Shown here piece after piece: positions 17,584-27,335 of a DNA stretch of 64,000 bases. Each line of letters opens with the position of its first letter. The stretch's first letter is position 1. A program made the translations under genes and the position numbers. Below the pieces are notes generated by a model. It made no database searches, was not told the origin of the DNA, and was given only the letters and a program-made list of their open reading frames with translations. This DNA is from Methanolobus sp. (GTDB lineage Archaea > Halobacteriota > Methanosarcinia > Methanosarcinales > Methanosarcinaceae), in assembly GCF_016278385.1 (NCBI RefSeq), contig NZ_JADQBY010000021.1, forward strand, positions 67,619 through 131,618. Reading direction: 5' to 3'.

Positions 17584-18606
17584 TCACTCCATATATTGTG
17601 TCAGTTTCTTCAGACTGGAAAGCTGTTCGGTTGAACCAATGTCAAGCAGTACTGAATTGTCCTTGATGATATCATCAGGTCTGATGAAAAAAGTAAGGCT
17701 TCCTCCTTTCCAGATACCCACTACATTTGCACCTGTTTTCTCTCTAATGGCTGCATTTTTCATTGTTTTTCCTATCAAGGGACTTTTTGGGTAAATTGGC
17801 AGTTCCACAATGCTCACACCTTCAAAGAATTCTGTTGCTCCTGTGAGCCTGTTTACAAATGGATCAGCTGCTTTTCTTCCGATGAATCTGCCAAACATTT
17901 CCTTCGGGGATACAACACTGGTAGCACCTGCATATTTCAGGTATTTTTTATTTGACCTGTCTTCTACTATAGCAATTATGTTCAAATCACTGATGTTGCG
18001 TGCCGTCAGAATAACATTCGCATTCAGTTCATCTGAGCGATTTGCAATAAGGAAGTGCGCATCTTTTATATTTGCATTTTTTAGTGTCTCTTCCTCGTAA
18101 ACATCTCCGTAGATAGAGTGAATATCACGCTTGAGTAAACTTTTGACAAGTTCTGCATCTTCTTCTACGAGAATATAGGGAATATCATTCTCTTTCAGTT
18201 CTTCGATCAACGTTTCTATAAGCCTGTTATATCCGCATATAATTATGTGATCACTGAGTTTCTTTGGAGCTTTTGTAGGAATATTTGAATGGATTATCTT
18301 TTCCATCCATGGTATTATTGCAAGGGTAAAGAGAATCCCAAAAACAAGTGGTATTCCTGATAATTGCACAAAGACTGCATATACTTTACCCAAATGGGAT
18401 CTTACTGTGATGTCTCCATATCCTACAGTTGTAAGGGTGCTGACAACCCAGTAAAAAGCATCATAGAAGTTTGCATGCTCAAGCTGACCTTCGTGGATCA
18501 TTATACGAATGAAAAGAAGCATATAGAACATTATGATGGCCAGAGCTCCTATTACCGTTCGCATCAAGTTCTTATGCCAGAAGTGCCCTCTTTTCATTCG
18601 CTTCAC
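17584..18606 (-). CDS. Potassium channel with C-terminal RCK domains (MthK-like topology)
   Basis: This is a two-transmembrane channel. TM1 is about residues 15-35. The pore helix and filter read DAFYWVVSTLTTVGYGDI with the K+ selectivity signature TVGYGD. TM2 is about 80-105 (FVQLSGIPLVFGILFTLAII). An RCK_N domain follows (HIIICGYNRLIETLI) and then RCK_C (GANVVGIWKGGSLTFFIRPDD). The length of 340 residues matches MthK-type channels. It is encoded 33 bases downstream of the site-2 protease and slightly overlaps or abuts the stand-alone RCK gene. It probably controls cytoplasmic K+ in response to a ligand bound by the RCK ring. Confidence 0.93.
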   Translation of the reverse strand: MKRMKRGHFWHKNLMRTVIGALAIIMFYMLLFIRIMIHEGQLEHANFYDAFYWVVSTLTTVGYGDITVRSHLGKVYAVFVQLSGIPLVFGILFTLAIIPWMEKIIHSNIPTKAPKKLSDHIIICGYNRLIETLIEELKENDIPYILVEEDAELVKSLLKRDIHSIYGDVYEEETLKNANIKDAHFLIANRSDELNANVILTARNISDLNIIAIVEDRSNKKYLKYAGATSVVSPKEMFGRFIGRKAADPFVNRLTGATEFFEGVSIVELPIYPKSPLIGKTMKNAAIREKTGANVVGIWKGGSLTFFIRPDDIIKDNSVLLDIGSTEQLSSLKKLTQYME

Positions 18607-18639
18607 CTTTATTGTGTAGCTTGCTTTCAGAGATCACTC

Positions 18640-20376
18640 TCAGAATCCATGCACTATATATGGTCCAAATATCATGAACAGGAATGACATTAGTATCAGC
18701 ATTGCAAAGGTCGCAGCTATCATTGCAGATTTACGCTCTGCTTTTTCCTCATCGCCAGTAATTCTGAATATGAATGCATTCATATAATCTCTGAATACGT
18801 GTCCTCCGTCCAGTGGTACAGCGGGCAGACAATTGAAAAGCCCTACATAGAAGTTGAGCCATCCGATCCAGAGAAGGGCGTTTGCAAGCCAGAATACTCC
18901 TATTCCAAAGGGTTCTGCCCATCCCACAGGTTCGTAGAACTGTGCAAGGGTTCCGCTAAATCCGGGAAAACCTTCTCCTGTAAAACCAATTATAGGCAGT
19001 CCCAGAAGTATGATCCATCCTGTCAGGCCCTTAAGCATTTGTGGTATGCTTCTAAAGAGGTCAAGGTATGCTGCTGCCGGGAATTCTCCAACGTTTATTC
19101 CAAGAGATGTTACAACCGGGCCATCAGAGCTGGTGACAACACCAAGAAATCCCTTGTTTTCAACATCCGGGTGTTGTGCCAGGATGACGCTATATTCGGT
19201 TGTGTTTTCAGCGTTTTCAGTACCAATCCCAATAATCACTTCCTGCCCAGGTTGAGTAGTGGTCATGATACTCTGGAAATCGGTATATGCGCGTATGGGG
19301 CTTCCATCTATATACAGGATACTCATTCCTGCTTCCAGTCCTGCTTCAGATGCAGGTGAATCTTCAACAATGCTTTGTATAATTATTCCCGCGGGCCCGA
19401 TAGCTGCGTCCACTATTTCAGTTTCATAGCTTGATACTACCCTGTCCGTCGCCGCATAGACTGTGACCTTTGCCCCCGTTTCAAGCCCATCAAGATATTG
19501 TAGCAGTTCGTTGACGTTCCTTATTTTTGTATAATCTATTTGGGTAATTACCATGTCCTCCCGAATACCAGCTGCGTATGCAGGGCTTCCTTCCTGTACA
19601 TCAACGATCATTGTGTCGCCAAGTGGTGACATTGCACCAAGCACAGGTCCGAAGAGAAGACTGAATGCAATCAGTGCAACTACAAAATTTGCCATTACTC
19701 CTGCTGCCAGAATACGTGCTCTTTGTGTACGGGTTGCTATTTTTTTGTCTGTTTTGGTGATTCTTTTCTTTTCATTTTCACCAATGATTATTCCAAGTCG
19801 GCGGTCCCCGTATGGATCGTTCTCATCGTTGAATTCCTCTTCCTTTTTTCCAAAAAGTTCTTCTTCGTCGGGTTCAGCAAATCCTCCGATGGGGACCACT
19901 GCAAGCAGGATTCCCATGGACTTGACTCTGATATCTTCTACGCGACACAGGATTGCATGTGAAAATTCGTGTACTACAAGAGTGACAACAAGTGCAATTA
20001 TGCCCCAGGTAAATGGTATGAACTCATTTACACCCGGGATAAGGAAGATGTTCCTTGCTTCATTGAATTTTCCGGGTTCCGGCATTGAATTAGTTCCAAT
20101 AGAGTTAAGCATTGCAATATCAGATAGAATGATTACTAAAAACATTGCTATCATTCCAATGAACATCAGCCTGATACCTATGTCTGCGTAGATACGCCAT
20201 GCTTTCTTTGGAATTGCAAGCTTGTCCAGAAGATGTAGTCCATGTGTGGTCCTGATCATCAGGACAGGGCCATAGGTGCTTATATTGTATTTTTTCAATA
20301 TTCCTTTTCTTTCCAGCAATATTACAGCCAGCCAGTAAAGAAAAAAGATTGTTAGTGCAATGTTTGTTCCGTCCAA
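18640..20376 (-). CDS. Site-2 protease family membrane metalloprotease (M50) with PDZ domains
   Basis: The 578-residue membrane protein has the zinc motif HEFSHA (in VVHEFSHAILCRVED) and the second M50 motif NCLPAVPLDGGHVFRD near the C-terminus. Two PDZ domains lie between them; the first follows VDVQEGSPAYAAGIREDMVI and the second follows QSIVEDSPASEAGLEAGMSIL. Site-2 proteases cut membrane-anchored regulators within the bilayer. The substrate is unknown. It appears to head an operon with the K+ channel, RCK protein and TauE-like transporter. Confidence 0.92.
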   Translation of the reverse strand: MDGTNIALTIFFLYWLAVILLERKGILKKYNISTYGPVLMIRTTHGLHLLDKLAIPKKAWRIYADIGIRLMFIGMIAMFLVIILSDIAMLNSIGTNSMPEPGKFNEARNIFLIPGVNEFIPFTWGIIALVVTLVVHEFSHAILCRVEDIRVKSMGILLAVVPIGGFAEPDEEELFGKKEEEFNDENDPYGDRRLGIIIGENEKKRITKTDKKIATRTQRARILAAGVMANFVVALIAFSLLFGPVLGAMSPLGDTMIVDVQEGSPAYAAGIREDMVITQIDYTKIRNVNELLQYLDGLETGAKVTVYAATDRVVSSYETEIVDAAIGPAGIIIQSIVEDSPASEAGLEAGMSILYIDGSPIRAYTDFQSIMTTTQPGQEVIIGIGTENAENTTEYSVILAQHPDVENKGFLGVVTSSDGPVVTSLGINVGEFPAAAYLDLFRSIPQMLKGLTGWIILLGLPIIGFTGEGFPGFSGTLAQFYEPVGWAEPFGIGVFWLANALLWIGWLNFYVGLFNCLPAVPLDGGHVFRDYMNAFIFRITGDEEKAERKSAMIAATFAMLILMSFLFMIFGPYIVHGF

Positions 20377-20899
20377 AAAAACTCTCCGGCATTAGTGTTA
20401 ATAGAATATGGCTCTAATTCATTTTAAAAGGTATTATATTTTGTCACTATACATGTAAAAAGTCTATAGTAAAAAGTCTATATAAATTTTCAGGGAATAA
20501 TATGCGTGAATAAAATAATAGGTCTCATAGTTATATAGTAAATATAAATATAATAATATTCATGGATAAATTTATATACTTATATTATTAAATGTAGAGT
20601 TTGACAAATGTCAGCTTTACGTCCCTTTTCTTTTGGGCCTTATGCAGTTAAGATAAATGAAACGTCTGATCATCAGACTTGCAGAGGAATGGTTAAAATT
20701 GATGTTTCTCTGGTTGTCAGTGGGTGTTCAGTTGCCATTTTCCACTTGCATAAAAGGATAAGTATAAAAAGAATAAGGCGAATAGAGCAATTACAGAATT
20801 TCGAAACGTTAATAAACGTTGATAAATGGTTACAGTTAAAATCGAGCAACAACTAAAAACCAAGTACACTATACCGAAGTGACACATATCCGTGAGGGG
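20377..20899. other. AT-rich intergenic region upstream of ftsZ with a 14-base tandem repeat
   Basis: This is a gene-poor stretch of about 520 bases. The 14-mer GTAAAAAGTCTATA is present twice in direct tandem at 20455-20468 and 20469-20482, followed by TAAA. Further on are several TATA-like blocks, for example AAATTTATATACTTAT near 20568-20583. An ATG about 25 bases after that block opens an 82-codon reading frame (20608-20856), but its product resembles nothing I know and lacks a ribosome binding site, so I do not call it a gene. The region probably contains the ftsZ promoter and a long leader. Confidence 0.35.
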
Positions 20900-22102
20900 A
20901 TGAAAGTGCAATCAATAGTTCAGGAAGCGTTAAAACACACAGAGAAAGAGAAAGAGTACCGCCAGTCGATCGCAGTTGACGATGCATTTGATATTCTTGG
21001 CCAGCCCAGGATTATGATCGTTGGATGTGGTGGTGCAGGTAATAACACTATTAACAGACTTTACAACATGGGTATTGAAGGTGCCGAAACAGTGGCAATT
21101 AACACTGATAAGCAACACCTTGATCTAATCCGTGCAGACAAGAAGATCCTTGTGGGAAAGACTCTCACCCGTGGTCTTGGTGCCGGAGGTTATCCGGAAA
21201 TTGGTGCCAAGGCAGCGGAACTTGCACGTGGTACCCTTGAAGATATTTTCAAAGATGCAGACCTTGTTTTCATCACAGCTGGTATGGGGGGAGGAACCGG
21301 TACCGGTGTCGCTCCTGTAGTTGCTGAGGTCGCAAAGGAGCAGGGCGCAATTGTTGTAGGTATGGTATCCAGTCCTTTCAGGGTTGAAAGGGCAAGGGCA
21401 GTCAAGGCAGAAGAAGGTCTTGAGGAATTCCGCCGTGCAGCAGACACAGTAATTGTGCTTGACAATAACAGACTCCTTGAGTATGTGCCAAATCTTCCAA
21501 TAGACCAGGCATTCTCAGTTATGGACCAGATCATCTCTGAGACCGTAAAAGGTATTACAGAGACAATTACTCAGCCTTCACTTATCAACATTGACTATGC
21601 TGACATCAGAGCTATCATGAGCTGTGGTGGCGTTGCTGTAATGCTTGTAGGAGAAAGCAAGACACAGGACAAGAGTGACGATGTGGTTCGTGCAGCACTC
21701 AATCACCCACTTCTGGATGTAGATTACAGAGGTGCAACAGGCAGTCTTGTACACATTACAGGTGGACCTGACCTCAGTCTTAAGGAAGCCGAGGAGATCG
21801 CTGCTTCACTCACATACGAGCTATCATCCAGTGCAAATGTTATCTGGGGTGCACGTATCAGTCCAGAATATGAGGGCAAGGTGCGTGTAATGGCTATCAT
21901 GACAGGTGTCCAGTCAGCACAGATACTTGGTCATCCTCAGTGCAACATTGCTTATGAGAGTGCACCGGTTTCAAACAGGGCACCCGATGAACCTCGTGCA
22001 TACAGGCGTGCAAGCACAGCTGTAAACAGGGTAGGCCGTCCGGTCGTTGAGCCAATCCACACCCGAAATAATGGTGGTTCAATAATCGATATAATCCACT
22101 GA
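20900..22102 (+). CDS. ftsZ: Cell division protein FtsZ
   Basis: This tubulin-family GTPase has the G-box [15 protein letters not shown], the N-terminal nucleotide loop [15 protein letters not shown] and the synergy-loop segment [11 protein letters not shown]. The listed ORF begins at a GTG (20879). I prefer the ATG at 20900, or possibly the GTG at 20906, which lies 6 bases after GAGGGG and has the best ribosome binding site spacing. The protein ends in a short disordered tail with a conserved-looking C-terminal peptide (GGSIIDIIH), probably the docking site for partners such as SepF. It polymerises into the cytokinetic ring. Which of the two euryarchaeal FtsZ types it is was not resolved. 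Confidence 0.97.
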   Translation: MKVQSIVQEALKHTEKEKEYRQSIAVDDAFDILGQPRIMIVGCGGAGNNTINRLYNMGIEGAETVAINTDKQHLDLIRADKKILVGKTLTRGLGAGGYPEIGAKAAELARGTLEDIFKDADLVFITAGMGGGTGTGVAPVVAEVAKEQGAIVVGMVSSPFRVERARAVKAEEGLEEFRRAADTVIVLDNNRLLEYVPNLPIDQAFSVMDQIISETVKGITETITQPSLINIDYADIRAIMSCGGVAVMLVGESKTQDKSDDVVRAALNHPLLDVDYRGATGSLVHITGGPDLSLKEAEEIAASLTYELSSSANVIWGARISPEYEGKVRVMAIMTGVQSAQILGHPQCNIAYESAPVSNRAPDEPRAYRRASTAVNRVGRPVVEPIHTRNNGGSIIDIIH

Positions 22103-22196
22103 CATTTTAACACGATGTCCGGTATATTCCGGACATGCCAATTTTAAGCTTATAATTGGCAGTTATTCTTTTTTACTTTCACTACTATTTCCATTC

Positions 22197-23678
22197 ATGA
22201 AAATACTTGTAGCTACGGGTAGACTTGCTGAAAAGACTGTAAGGAGTGTAGTTGGCGATCTTGCCGATGTCGTTGTTGTTGATACCAGGATCGCTGCATT
22301 CATCACTCCTCGTAAACTCCTTGCTGCGATAGGTCAGCAGGTCAAAGATTCAGATTATGGTCTCATTTTCATCCCTGGTCTTGTGGCAGGTGATTTCACA
22401 AAGGCTGGAGCAAAACTTGGATGCAGGATACGTCTTGGTCCGAAGCATGCCTATGATCTGGGATTTGTACTCCCGTTTGTAGATAAGATGGAGTTCTCTA
22501 AGGACGTGCCAGCCTGTGAGCTACTTGCCGATGTCCGAAGGGAGATGGCACTTGAAAAGGTCCGGGAATTCGAGGATGCTGCCACCACACCCATGAAGCT
22601 AGGTTACATAAAAGTAGGCGGCAATTCCCGCATGAAAGTACTGGCAGAGGTTGTGGATGCCACAGGAATGGACCAGGAAACACTTGCCCGGAGGATAAGC
22701 AGTTTTGAGAAGAAGGGTGCGGATATGATAGATCTTGGTGCGTCCCTGCACGCAACTCCAGAAGATGTACGCCGTGCCGTAAGGGTAGCGCGTGATACGA
22801 CCTCTCTTCCGGTAAGTATCGATACACTTGATCCTAATCTGATCAATGCGGCCCTTGACTGTGGCATAGACCTTGTATTGAGCCTTGACAGCAACAATAT
22901 ATCGATTATTGGTCCACGTATTGCTGAGGCAGAAATTCCTGCTGTGGTGATTCCTGATCCGGGCGAGGGTTTTGACAGCCTGATAAGGAATATGGAACTT
23001 GCCCGTGAAACAGGTGTAAAGGAACTCATAGCCGACCCTGTTCTTGACCCGATAGGACACGGCATAGGTGATTCCATTGTCCGGTACATGGAGTTCCATG
23101 AGCAGAATCCCGATATTCCTGTATTCTTTGGTATCGGTAACGTGACAGAACTCATCGATGCAGATTCAACCGGTGTCAATGCGACACTCTGTGGTATAGG
23201 TGCTGACCTTGGTGCAAGTATCCTGTTCACTCCTGAGTACAGCAACAAGACACAGGGTTCTATCAACGAACTGAAAAAGGCATCTCAGATGATGATGCTT
23301 GCAAGGGAGCGTGAGAGTTCTCCAAAGGACCTTGGTATAGACCTTATAGAGATAAAAGAGAAAAGGAGACGTACGGATTCCGTTCTCCCTGAAACCTTCG
23401 TTTGTGCAGAGAGGAGCAGGATGTGGACACTGGACCCAAAGGGCAGCATAAGGGTCAGTATCATTCCAGAATCTTCAGGAATGAAAGGAGGACAGATCCT
23501 TGCTGAACACGACAGTGCTTCCATCGTTGGTGAAACTGCAAGAGAGGTAATGGATACAATTCTTAAAATGGAGCTTGTCTCAAGAATGGAGCATGCTGCA
23601 TATCTGGGTCAGGAGCTTAAAAAAGCGGAACTTGCCCTGAAACTGGGAAGGAGTTATGCTCAGGATGACGAGTTCTAA
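22197..23678 (+). CDS. Dihydropteroate synthase-like protein (archaeal TIGR00284 type)
   Basis: The protein has 493 residues. An N-terminal domain of about 140 residues precedes a TIM-barrel pterin-binding-like domain with GGNSRMKVLAEVVDATG, ADMIDLGASLHATPEDVRRAVR, LPVSIDTLDPNLINAALDCGIDLVLSLD and ADPVLDPIGHGIGDSIVRY. The Asp-Asn-type strand motifs resemble dihydropteroate synthase and corrinoid methyltransferase barrels, but the protein is much longer than a classical DHPS. A role in tetrahydromethanopterin assembly is plausible, since mch and mptE are in the same window, but it is not demonstrated. It begins 94 bases after ftsZ. Confidence 0.8.
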   Translation: MKILVATGRLAEKTVRSVVGDLADVVVVDTRIAAFITPRKLLAAIGQQVKDSDYGLIFIPGLVAGDFTKAGAKLGCRIRLGPKHAYDLGFVLPFVDKMEFSKDVPACELLADVRREMALEKVREFEDAATTPMKLGYIKVGGNSRMKVLAEVVDATGMDQETLARRISSFEKKGADMIDLGASLHATPEDVRRAVRVARDTTSLPVSIDTLDPNLINAALDCGIDLVLSLDSNNISIIGPRIAEAEIPAVVIPDPGEGFDSLIRNMELARETGVKELIADPVLDPIGHGIGDSIVRYMEFHEQNPDIPVFFGIGNVTELIDADSTGVNATLCGIGADLGASILFTPEYSNKTQGSINELKKASQMMMLARERESSPKDLGIDLIEIKEKRRRTDSVLPETFVCAERSRMWTLDPKGSIRVSIIPESSGMKGGQILAEHDSASIVGETAREVMDTILKMELVSRMEHAAYLGQELKKAELALKLGRSYAQDDEF

Positions 23679-23848
23679 GTAACTTACAATATGATACATA
23701 AAGGTTCAGGAAACTATGTCTTCTGTATCTTTTCAAGCGCCTGTTGTGACTCTATAGATTCTGTAATTATCAGGACAAATGTCACCAGTACAAAAAATAT
23801 ATAGCTATATTTTTATCTGTCATTCCCAATAATGCTCTGGAATTGCTA

Positions 23849-24080
23849 ATGAGCGCTACATCCGAAAAAAGCAAAGAGTTCACTTCTGCGGTAAAAAACT
23901 GCAAAAAGGTGTCTTTTCCAGTGCAGATACAAGGTGCAATGCAGTGGAATCGCTTGAAAAGTTGGGTGACAGTGATGCAGTATCATATCATTTTGTCCTT
24001 ATTGTGGTAACAGTCTGGATCTTGCTGTTTCCCCGGTTTTTTGTCCATTTTGCGTCGAGCAATTGGACAAGGCCAGATGA
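23849..24080 (+). pseudogene. Small double zinc-ribbon protein gene broken by two frameshifts
   Basis: This stretch is missed by the ORF track because no single frame is long. Reading ATG at 23849 gives MSATSEKSKEFTSAVKNCKK; shifting frame at the A5 run near 23903 gives GVFSSADTRCNAVESLEK; shifting again at the T4 run near 23991 gives CPYCGNSLDLAVSPVFCPFC and stops at 24078-24080. Joined, these make a coherent protein of about 75 residues with CPYC/CPFC zinc-ribbon knuckles. Both breaks lie at homopolymers, so either genuine decay or sequencing error is possible. The rest of the interval 23679-24176 contains only an AT-rich promoter for the next gene. Confidence 0.5.
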
Positions 24081-24176
24081 TGGTTTACTTCATTGCTTCT
24101 CGTTTTGAGCAACAATAGAACTACACCAAAATAATTAGACATCTTTATATAAATGTAGATTTATTTTCTATACTGA

Positions 24177-25652
24177 ATGATGTCAGCTAAACATAAGATT
24201 CTTATTGTAGATGATGAGCCATTGAACGTAGAGTTGCTTTCAGCTTATATTGGGGATGCATATGATATTGTAATTTCCTACAATGGCAGAGATGCACTGG
24301 AAAAAGTCAAAACGGAATCACCTGATCTCATTCTTCTTGATGTAATGATGCCTGAGGTGGATGGTTACGACGTTTGCCGTATAATCCGTAACGACCTTAA
24401 GATAAATTTTATACCTGTTATTATGGTAACTGCTCTCACTGACAAAGCTGATCATCAGAGGGGGATGGATGCAGGGGCCAATGAATTCTTAAAAAAACCG
24501 GTTAGAAAATTTGAGCTTGATAAAAAGATTACTTCCCTTCTCAAAATAAAGGAGCAGCACGATACTCTTCTCACAGAAAAAAATAAAGCTTATCAGTATC
24601 TTGATTACGTTGGTGTGCTTGTTGCAGTACTTGACCTTGAATATAAGATAACACATATTAATAAAAAAGGATCTGATTTTCTTGGCCACAGTTTTGAAAG
24701 ACTGATCGGCAAAAAGTGGGTAGAGTCTTTTGTTCCTCATTATTCGGTAAAAGACATACAGCAACATTATGAAGGTCTTATTTCAGGTGCCAAAAAAGCA
24801 TATGAATACTGTGAATTTCCTGTCATCATAAATACGGGTGAGGAGAGACTTCTTAAATGGTATGATTCTCCGCTGCTTGACGCTTCAGGTAATATTATAG
24901 GCATTATAATCTCAGGTGAGGATATTACTGATATAAAAGAAGCTGGACAGCAACTCAAAGAATATGCGGAAGAATTGAAATGTTCAAATGATCTAAAAGA
25001 TCTCTTTATGGATGTCATGCGTCATGACTTGCTTAATCCGGCAGGACTTATTAAATCCTTTGTTGGCATGCTTCTTGAGAAGGAGACAGATGATGGCAAG
25101 AGGCAGTTGCTTTCAAATGTGAATATTAGCACTGATAAATTAATTAATCTGATAGAAGATGCGGCCCATCTTGCAAAACTTGAATATGTAGATGATATCA
25201 GTTTTGTGAAGATTGACATTTCATCGATGTTGCAGGATACAGTTTATAACTTTATTGCCCCGGCTAAAGAAAAAGACATAGACATAAAACTTCAGCTAAA
25301 AACCGATTCTTATGCCATTGCAAATCCTATGATGGAGAGGGTATTCGCTAATTTGTTATCCAACTCTATAAAATATAGCCCCAAAGGCAGCACAATAACA
25401 ATTGATTTTGCTAACCATGGTGATAAATTAAAAATAAGTTTCATTGATCAGGGAGATGGAATACCCAATTCCAGCAAAACTTCTGTATTTGAACGGTTTA
25501 AGCGCTTGCATAAAGAGGATATACGTGGTAATGGCATTGGTCTTGCAATTGTAAAAAGGATAGTAAACCTGCACAAAGAGGATATTGCTGTAGAAGACAA
25601 TCCTGAAGGTAAAGGTAGTATCTTCTGGCTGACCCTTAAAAAAGAAGTATGA
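24177..25652 (+). CDS. Response regulator-sensor histidine kinase (REC-PAS-HisKA-HATPase)
   Basis: The receiver domain occupies residues 5-125 (ILIVDDEPLNVELL; phospho-acceptor Asp55 in LILLDVMMPEVDG; Lys in FLKKPV). A PAS domain follows (about 145-265), then an H-box (FMDVMRHDLLNPAGL), an N box (NLLSNSIKYSPKGS) and the G boxes DQGDGIPNS and GNGIGLAIVKRI. It lacks membrane segments, so it is likely a cytoplasmic relay that receives phosphate from another kinase and signals onward. A TATA-like CTTTATATAAAT about 30 bases upstream of the ATG suggests a leaderless transcript. Confidence 0.93.
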   Translation: MMSAKHKILIVDDEPLNVELLSAYIGDAYDIVISYNGRDALEKVKTESPDLILLDVMMPEVDGYDVCRIIRNDLKINFIPVIMVTALTDKADHQRGMDAGANEFLKKPVRKFELDKKITSLLKIKEQHDTLLTEKNKAYQYLDYVGVLVAVLDLEYKITHINKKGSDFLGHSFERLIGKKWVESFVPHYSVKDIQQHYEGLISGAKKAYEYCEFPVIINTGEERLLKWYDSPLLDASGNIIGIIISGEDITDIKEAGQQLKEYAEELKCSNDLKDLFMDVMRHDLLNPAGLIKSFVGMLLEKETDDGKRQLLSNVNISTDKLINLIEDAAHLAKLEYVDDISFVKIDISSMLQDTVYNFIAPAKEKDIDIKLQLKTDSYAIANPMMERVFANLLSNSIKYSPKGSTITIDFANHGDKLKISFIDQGDGIPNSSKTSVFERFKRLHKEDIRGNGIGLAIVKRIVNLHKEDIAVEDNPEGKGSIFWLTLKKEV

Positions 25653-25750
25653 AATCCTTTCTGGGATATTTCTCTTTTAATTTATTGGACTGTTAAATTC
25701 ATAATATAATACACATACTAAAATGATTTATTACTTATTGTGTCATTGTA

Positions 25751-26020
25751 GTACATATAGCAAGACTAAAATCAGCACATTCTATTACCCTTGAAAATTG
25801 CATAAGTGTGTGGGCAGAAGAACTCGTTGAAACTGGTGAATATTCAAGTATTACGGGTGTAATAAACATTGCAATGGCAGAATATCGAATGGGACACCCA
25901 TCTCCCTCCGAAGTGGCATCCCTCGACAAGGACCTCTGGAGAATGAAAGGCAAAGCTCTCCAGGAACTGGGCAACCTCGAAGAAGCAATCAAATGTTTTG
26001 ACATAGCACTCGGTATCTAG
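25751..26020 (+). pseudogene. Possible fragment of a TPR-containing protein
   Basis: An open frame encodes about 90 residues ending in a clear TPR unit (LWRMKGKALQELGNLEEAIKCFDIALGI). No convincing ATG start exists; only a GTG at 25808 fits. The upstream part (GEYSSITGVINIAMAEYRMGHPSP) reads as coding sequence and continues 5' of any start codon, so this looks like the C-terminal remnant of a longer TPR protein or a short gene with an unusual start. The remaining parts of the 25653-26299 gap show no other gene. Confidence 0.4.
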
Positions 26021-26299
26021 AAAAATGATGATATGTTGTCTCGTTGCCCCTGAAAACAAAAGGTAATGTTCAATGGAATGAGTAAATTAGAGTGTGTTGT
26101 TTGTTGATAGCATGGGGATGTGAAACTAAATAATATCGTAAACTTATAAAAAATAATCCACTTATAACCAGTTCGCATGTGGCTGTTTATTTTACTATTT
26201 TTAATTGTTTAATGTGTTGTGTATAAATGCCTAGTTTCAGATAATTATATATTCTCCAGTGCCTAATGTCACTCGATTAACAGGTTAAGAGTGATAAAC

Positions 26300-27262
26300 G
26301 TGATAAGTGTCAACGAAAAGGGATTAGCTATAATCGATGAAATGCTTGACTGGGAAGAAGAACTGAAGGTTCAGTCCACAGAGCTTGATAACGGTGCTAC
26401 TGTCATTGACTGTGGTGTGAATGTAGAAGGTGGATACGATGCGGGTATGTATCTGTCCCGTCTTTGTCTTGCAGACCTTGCAGACATAAGCTACACCAAG
26501 TTCGATCTCAATGGTCTTCCGGTACCAGCTATTCAGGTAGCTACCGATCACCCAACAATCGCATGTATGGCATCCCAGTATGCAGGTTGGAGAATTGCAG
26601 TCGGAAAATATTTCGGCATGGGTTCAGGTCCTGCAAGGGCTCTGGGTCTTAAACCAAAAGAACTGTACGAAGAGATAGGCTACAAGGACGATTCCGAATT
26701 TGCAGTCCTTGTAATGGAATCTAGCGCATTGCCAAACGAAGAAGTCGTAGAGTATATTGCAAAACATTGCAGCGTAGACCCTGAGAATGTTTATATTGCT
26801 GTTGCACCTACAGCTTCAATTGCAGGATGTGTCCAGATTTCCGCACGTGTTGTTGAAACAGGTATCCACAAACTTGAATCAATCGGTTACGACATCAACA
26901 CGATCAAGAGCGGTTTTGGTGTTGCTCCAATTGCACCAGTAGTCGGTGATGATACAAAGTGCATGGGTTCAACCAATGACTGTATCATCTATTGTGGTGA
27001 GACATACTACACTGTCGAGTATGGAGATGCTGAGAAACTGGAAGAATTTGTCAAGAAGGTCCCATCCACAACCTCTAGAGACTTTGGAAAACCATTCTAC
27101 ACAACTTTCAAGGAAGCAGAATTTGACTTCTTCAAGGTTGATGCAGGAATGTTCGCACCAGCTAAGATCACAGTGAACGATACCAAGTCCAAGAAGTCCT
27201 TCACAAGTGGAAGGATAAACCCTGGTATTCTCCTGGAATCCTTTGGTGTAAAAGAAGTCTGA
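26300..27262 (+). CDS. mch: Methenyltetrahydromethanopterin cyclohydrolase
   Basis: The start is set at the GTG of [18 protein letters not shown], matching the family N-terminus and placed shortly after GTGAT, a match to the archaeal 16S 3' end; the listed ORF begins three codons earlier. Family segments include [48 protein letters not shown], and GAPIAP-like [12 protein letters not shown]. The enzyme interconverts N5,N10-methenyl- and N5-formyl-H4MPT (or H4SPT) in C1 metabolism of methanogens. In a methylotroph it acts in the oxidative branch. A hairpin followed by a T-run lies just after its stop. Confidence 0.98.
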   Translation: MISVNEKGLAIIDEMLDWEEELKVQSTELDNGATVIDCGVNVEGGYDAGMYLSRLCLADLADISYTKFDLNGLPVPAIQVATDHPTIACMASQYAGWRIAVGKYFGMGSGPARALGLKPKELYEEIGYKDDSEFAVLVMESSALPNEEVVEYIAKHCSVDPENVYIAVAPTASIAGCVQISARVVETGIHKLESIGYDINTIKSGFGVAPIAPVVGDDTKCMGSTNDCIIYCGETYYTVEYGDAEKLEEFVKKVPSTTSRDFGKPFYTTFKEAEFDFFKVDAGMFAPAKITVNDTKSKKSFTSGRINPGILLESFGVKEV

Positions 27263-27288
27263 TTTTCTAACATTCTTAAATAATACCG

Positions 27289-27325
27289 ATACAACCTTAA
27301 AGGTTGTATTACTTTTTTCTTTTGG
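27289..27325 (+). terminator. Hairpin plus T-rich tract after mch
   Basis: A near-perfect inverted repeat, ATACAACCTT-A-AAGGTTGTAT (27289-27309), is followed by TACTTTTTTCTTTT. This layout resembles an intrinsic terminator or attenuator between mch and the DUF2124 gene, whose ribosome binding site GGAG follows immediately. The structure is visible in the sequence; its activity in an archaeon is inferred. Confidence 0.55.
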
Positions 27326-27335
27326 AGACAGTCTA

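Noticed and set aside
19553-20191. 212-residue plus-strand ORF inside the site-2 protease gene
   Set aside because: It is antisense to a gene with clear HExxH and PDZ motifs and shows Ser/Ile-rich shadow composition.
20608-20856. 82-residue plus-strand ORF upstream of ftsZ
   Set aside because: No ribosome binding site and no recognisable motif; composition does not look coding. A short leaderless gene cannot be fully excluded.
22604-23266. 220-residue minus-strand ORF inside the dihydropteroate-synthase-like gene
   Set aside because: It is an antisense shadow with no family resemblance.
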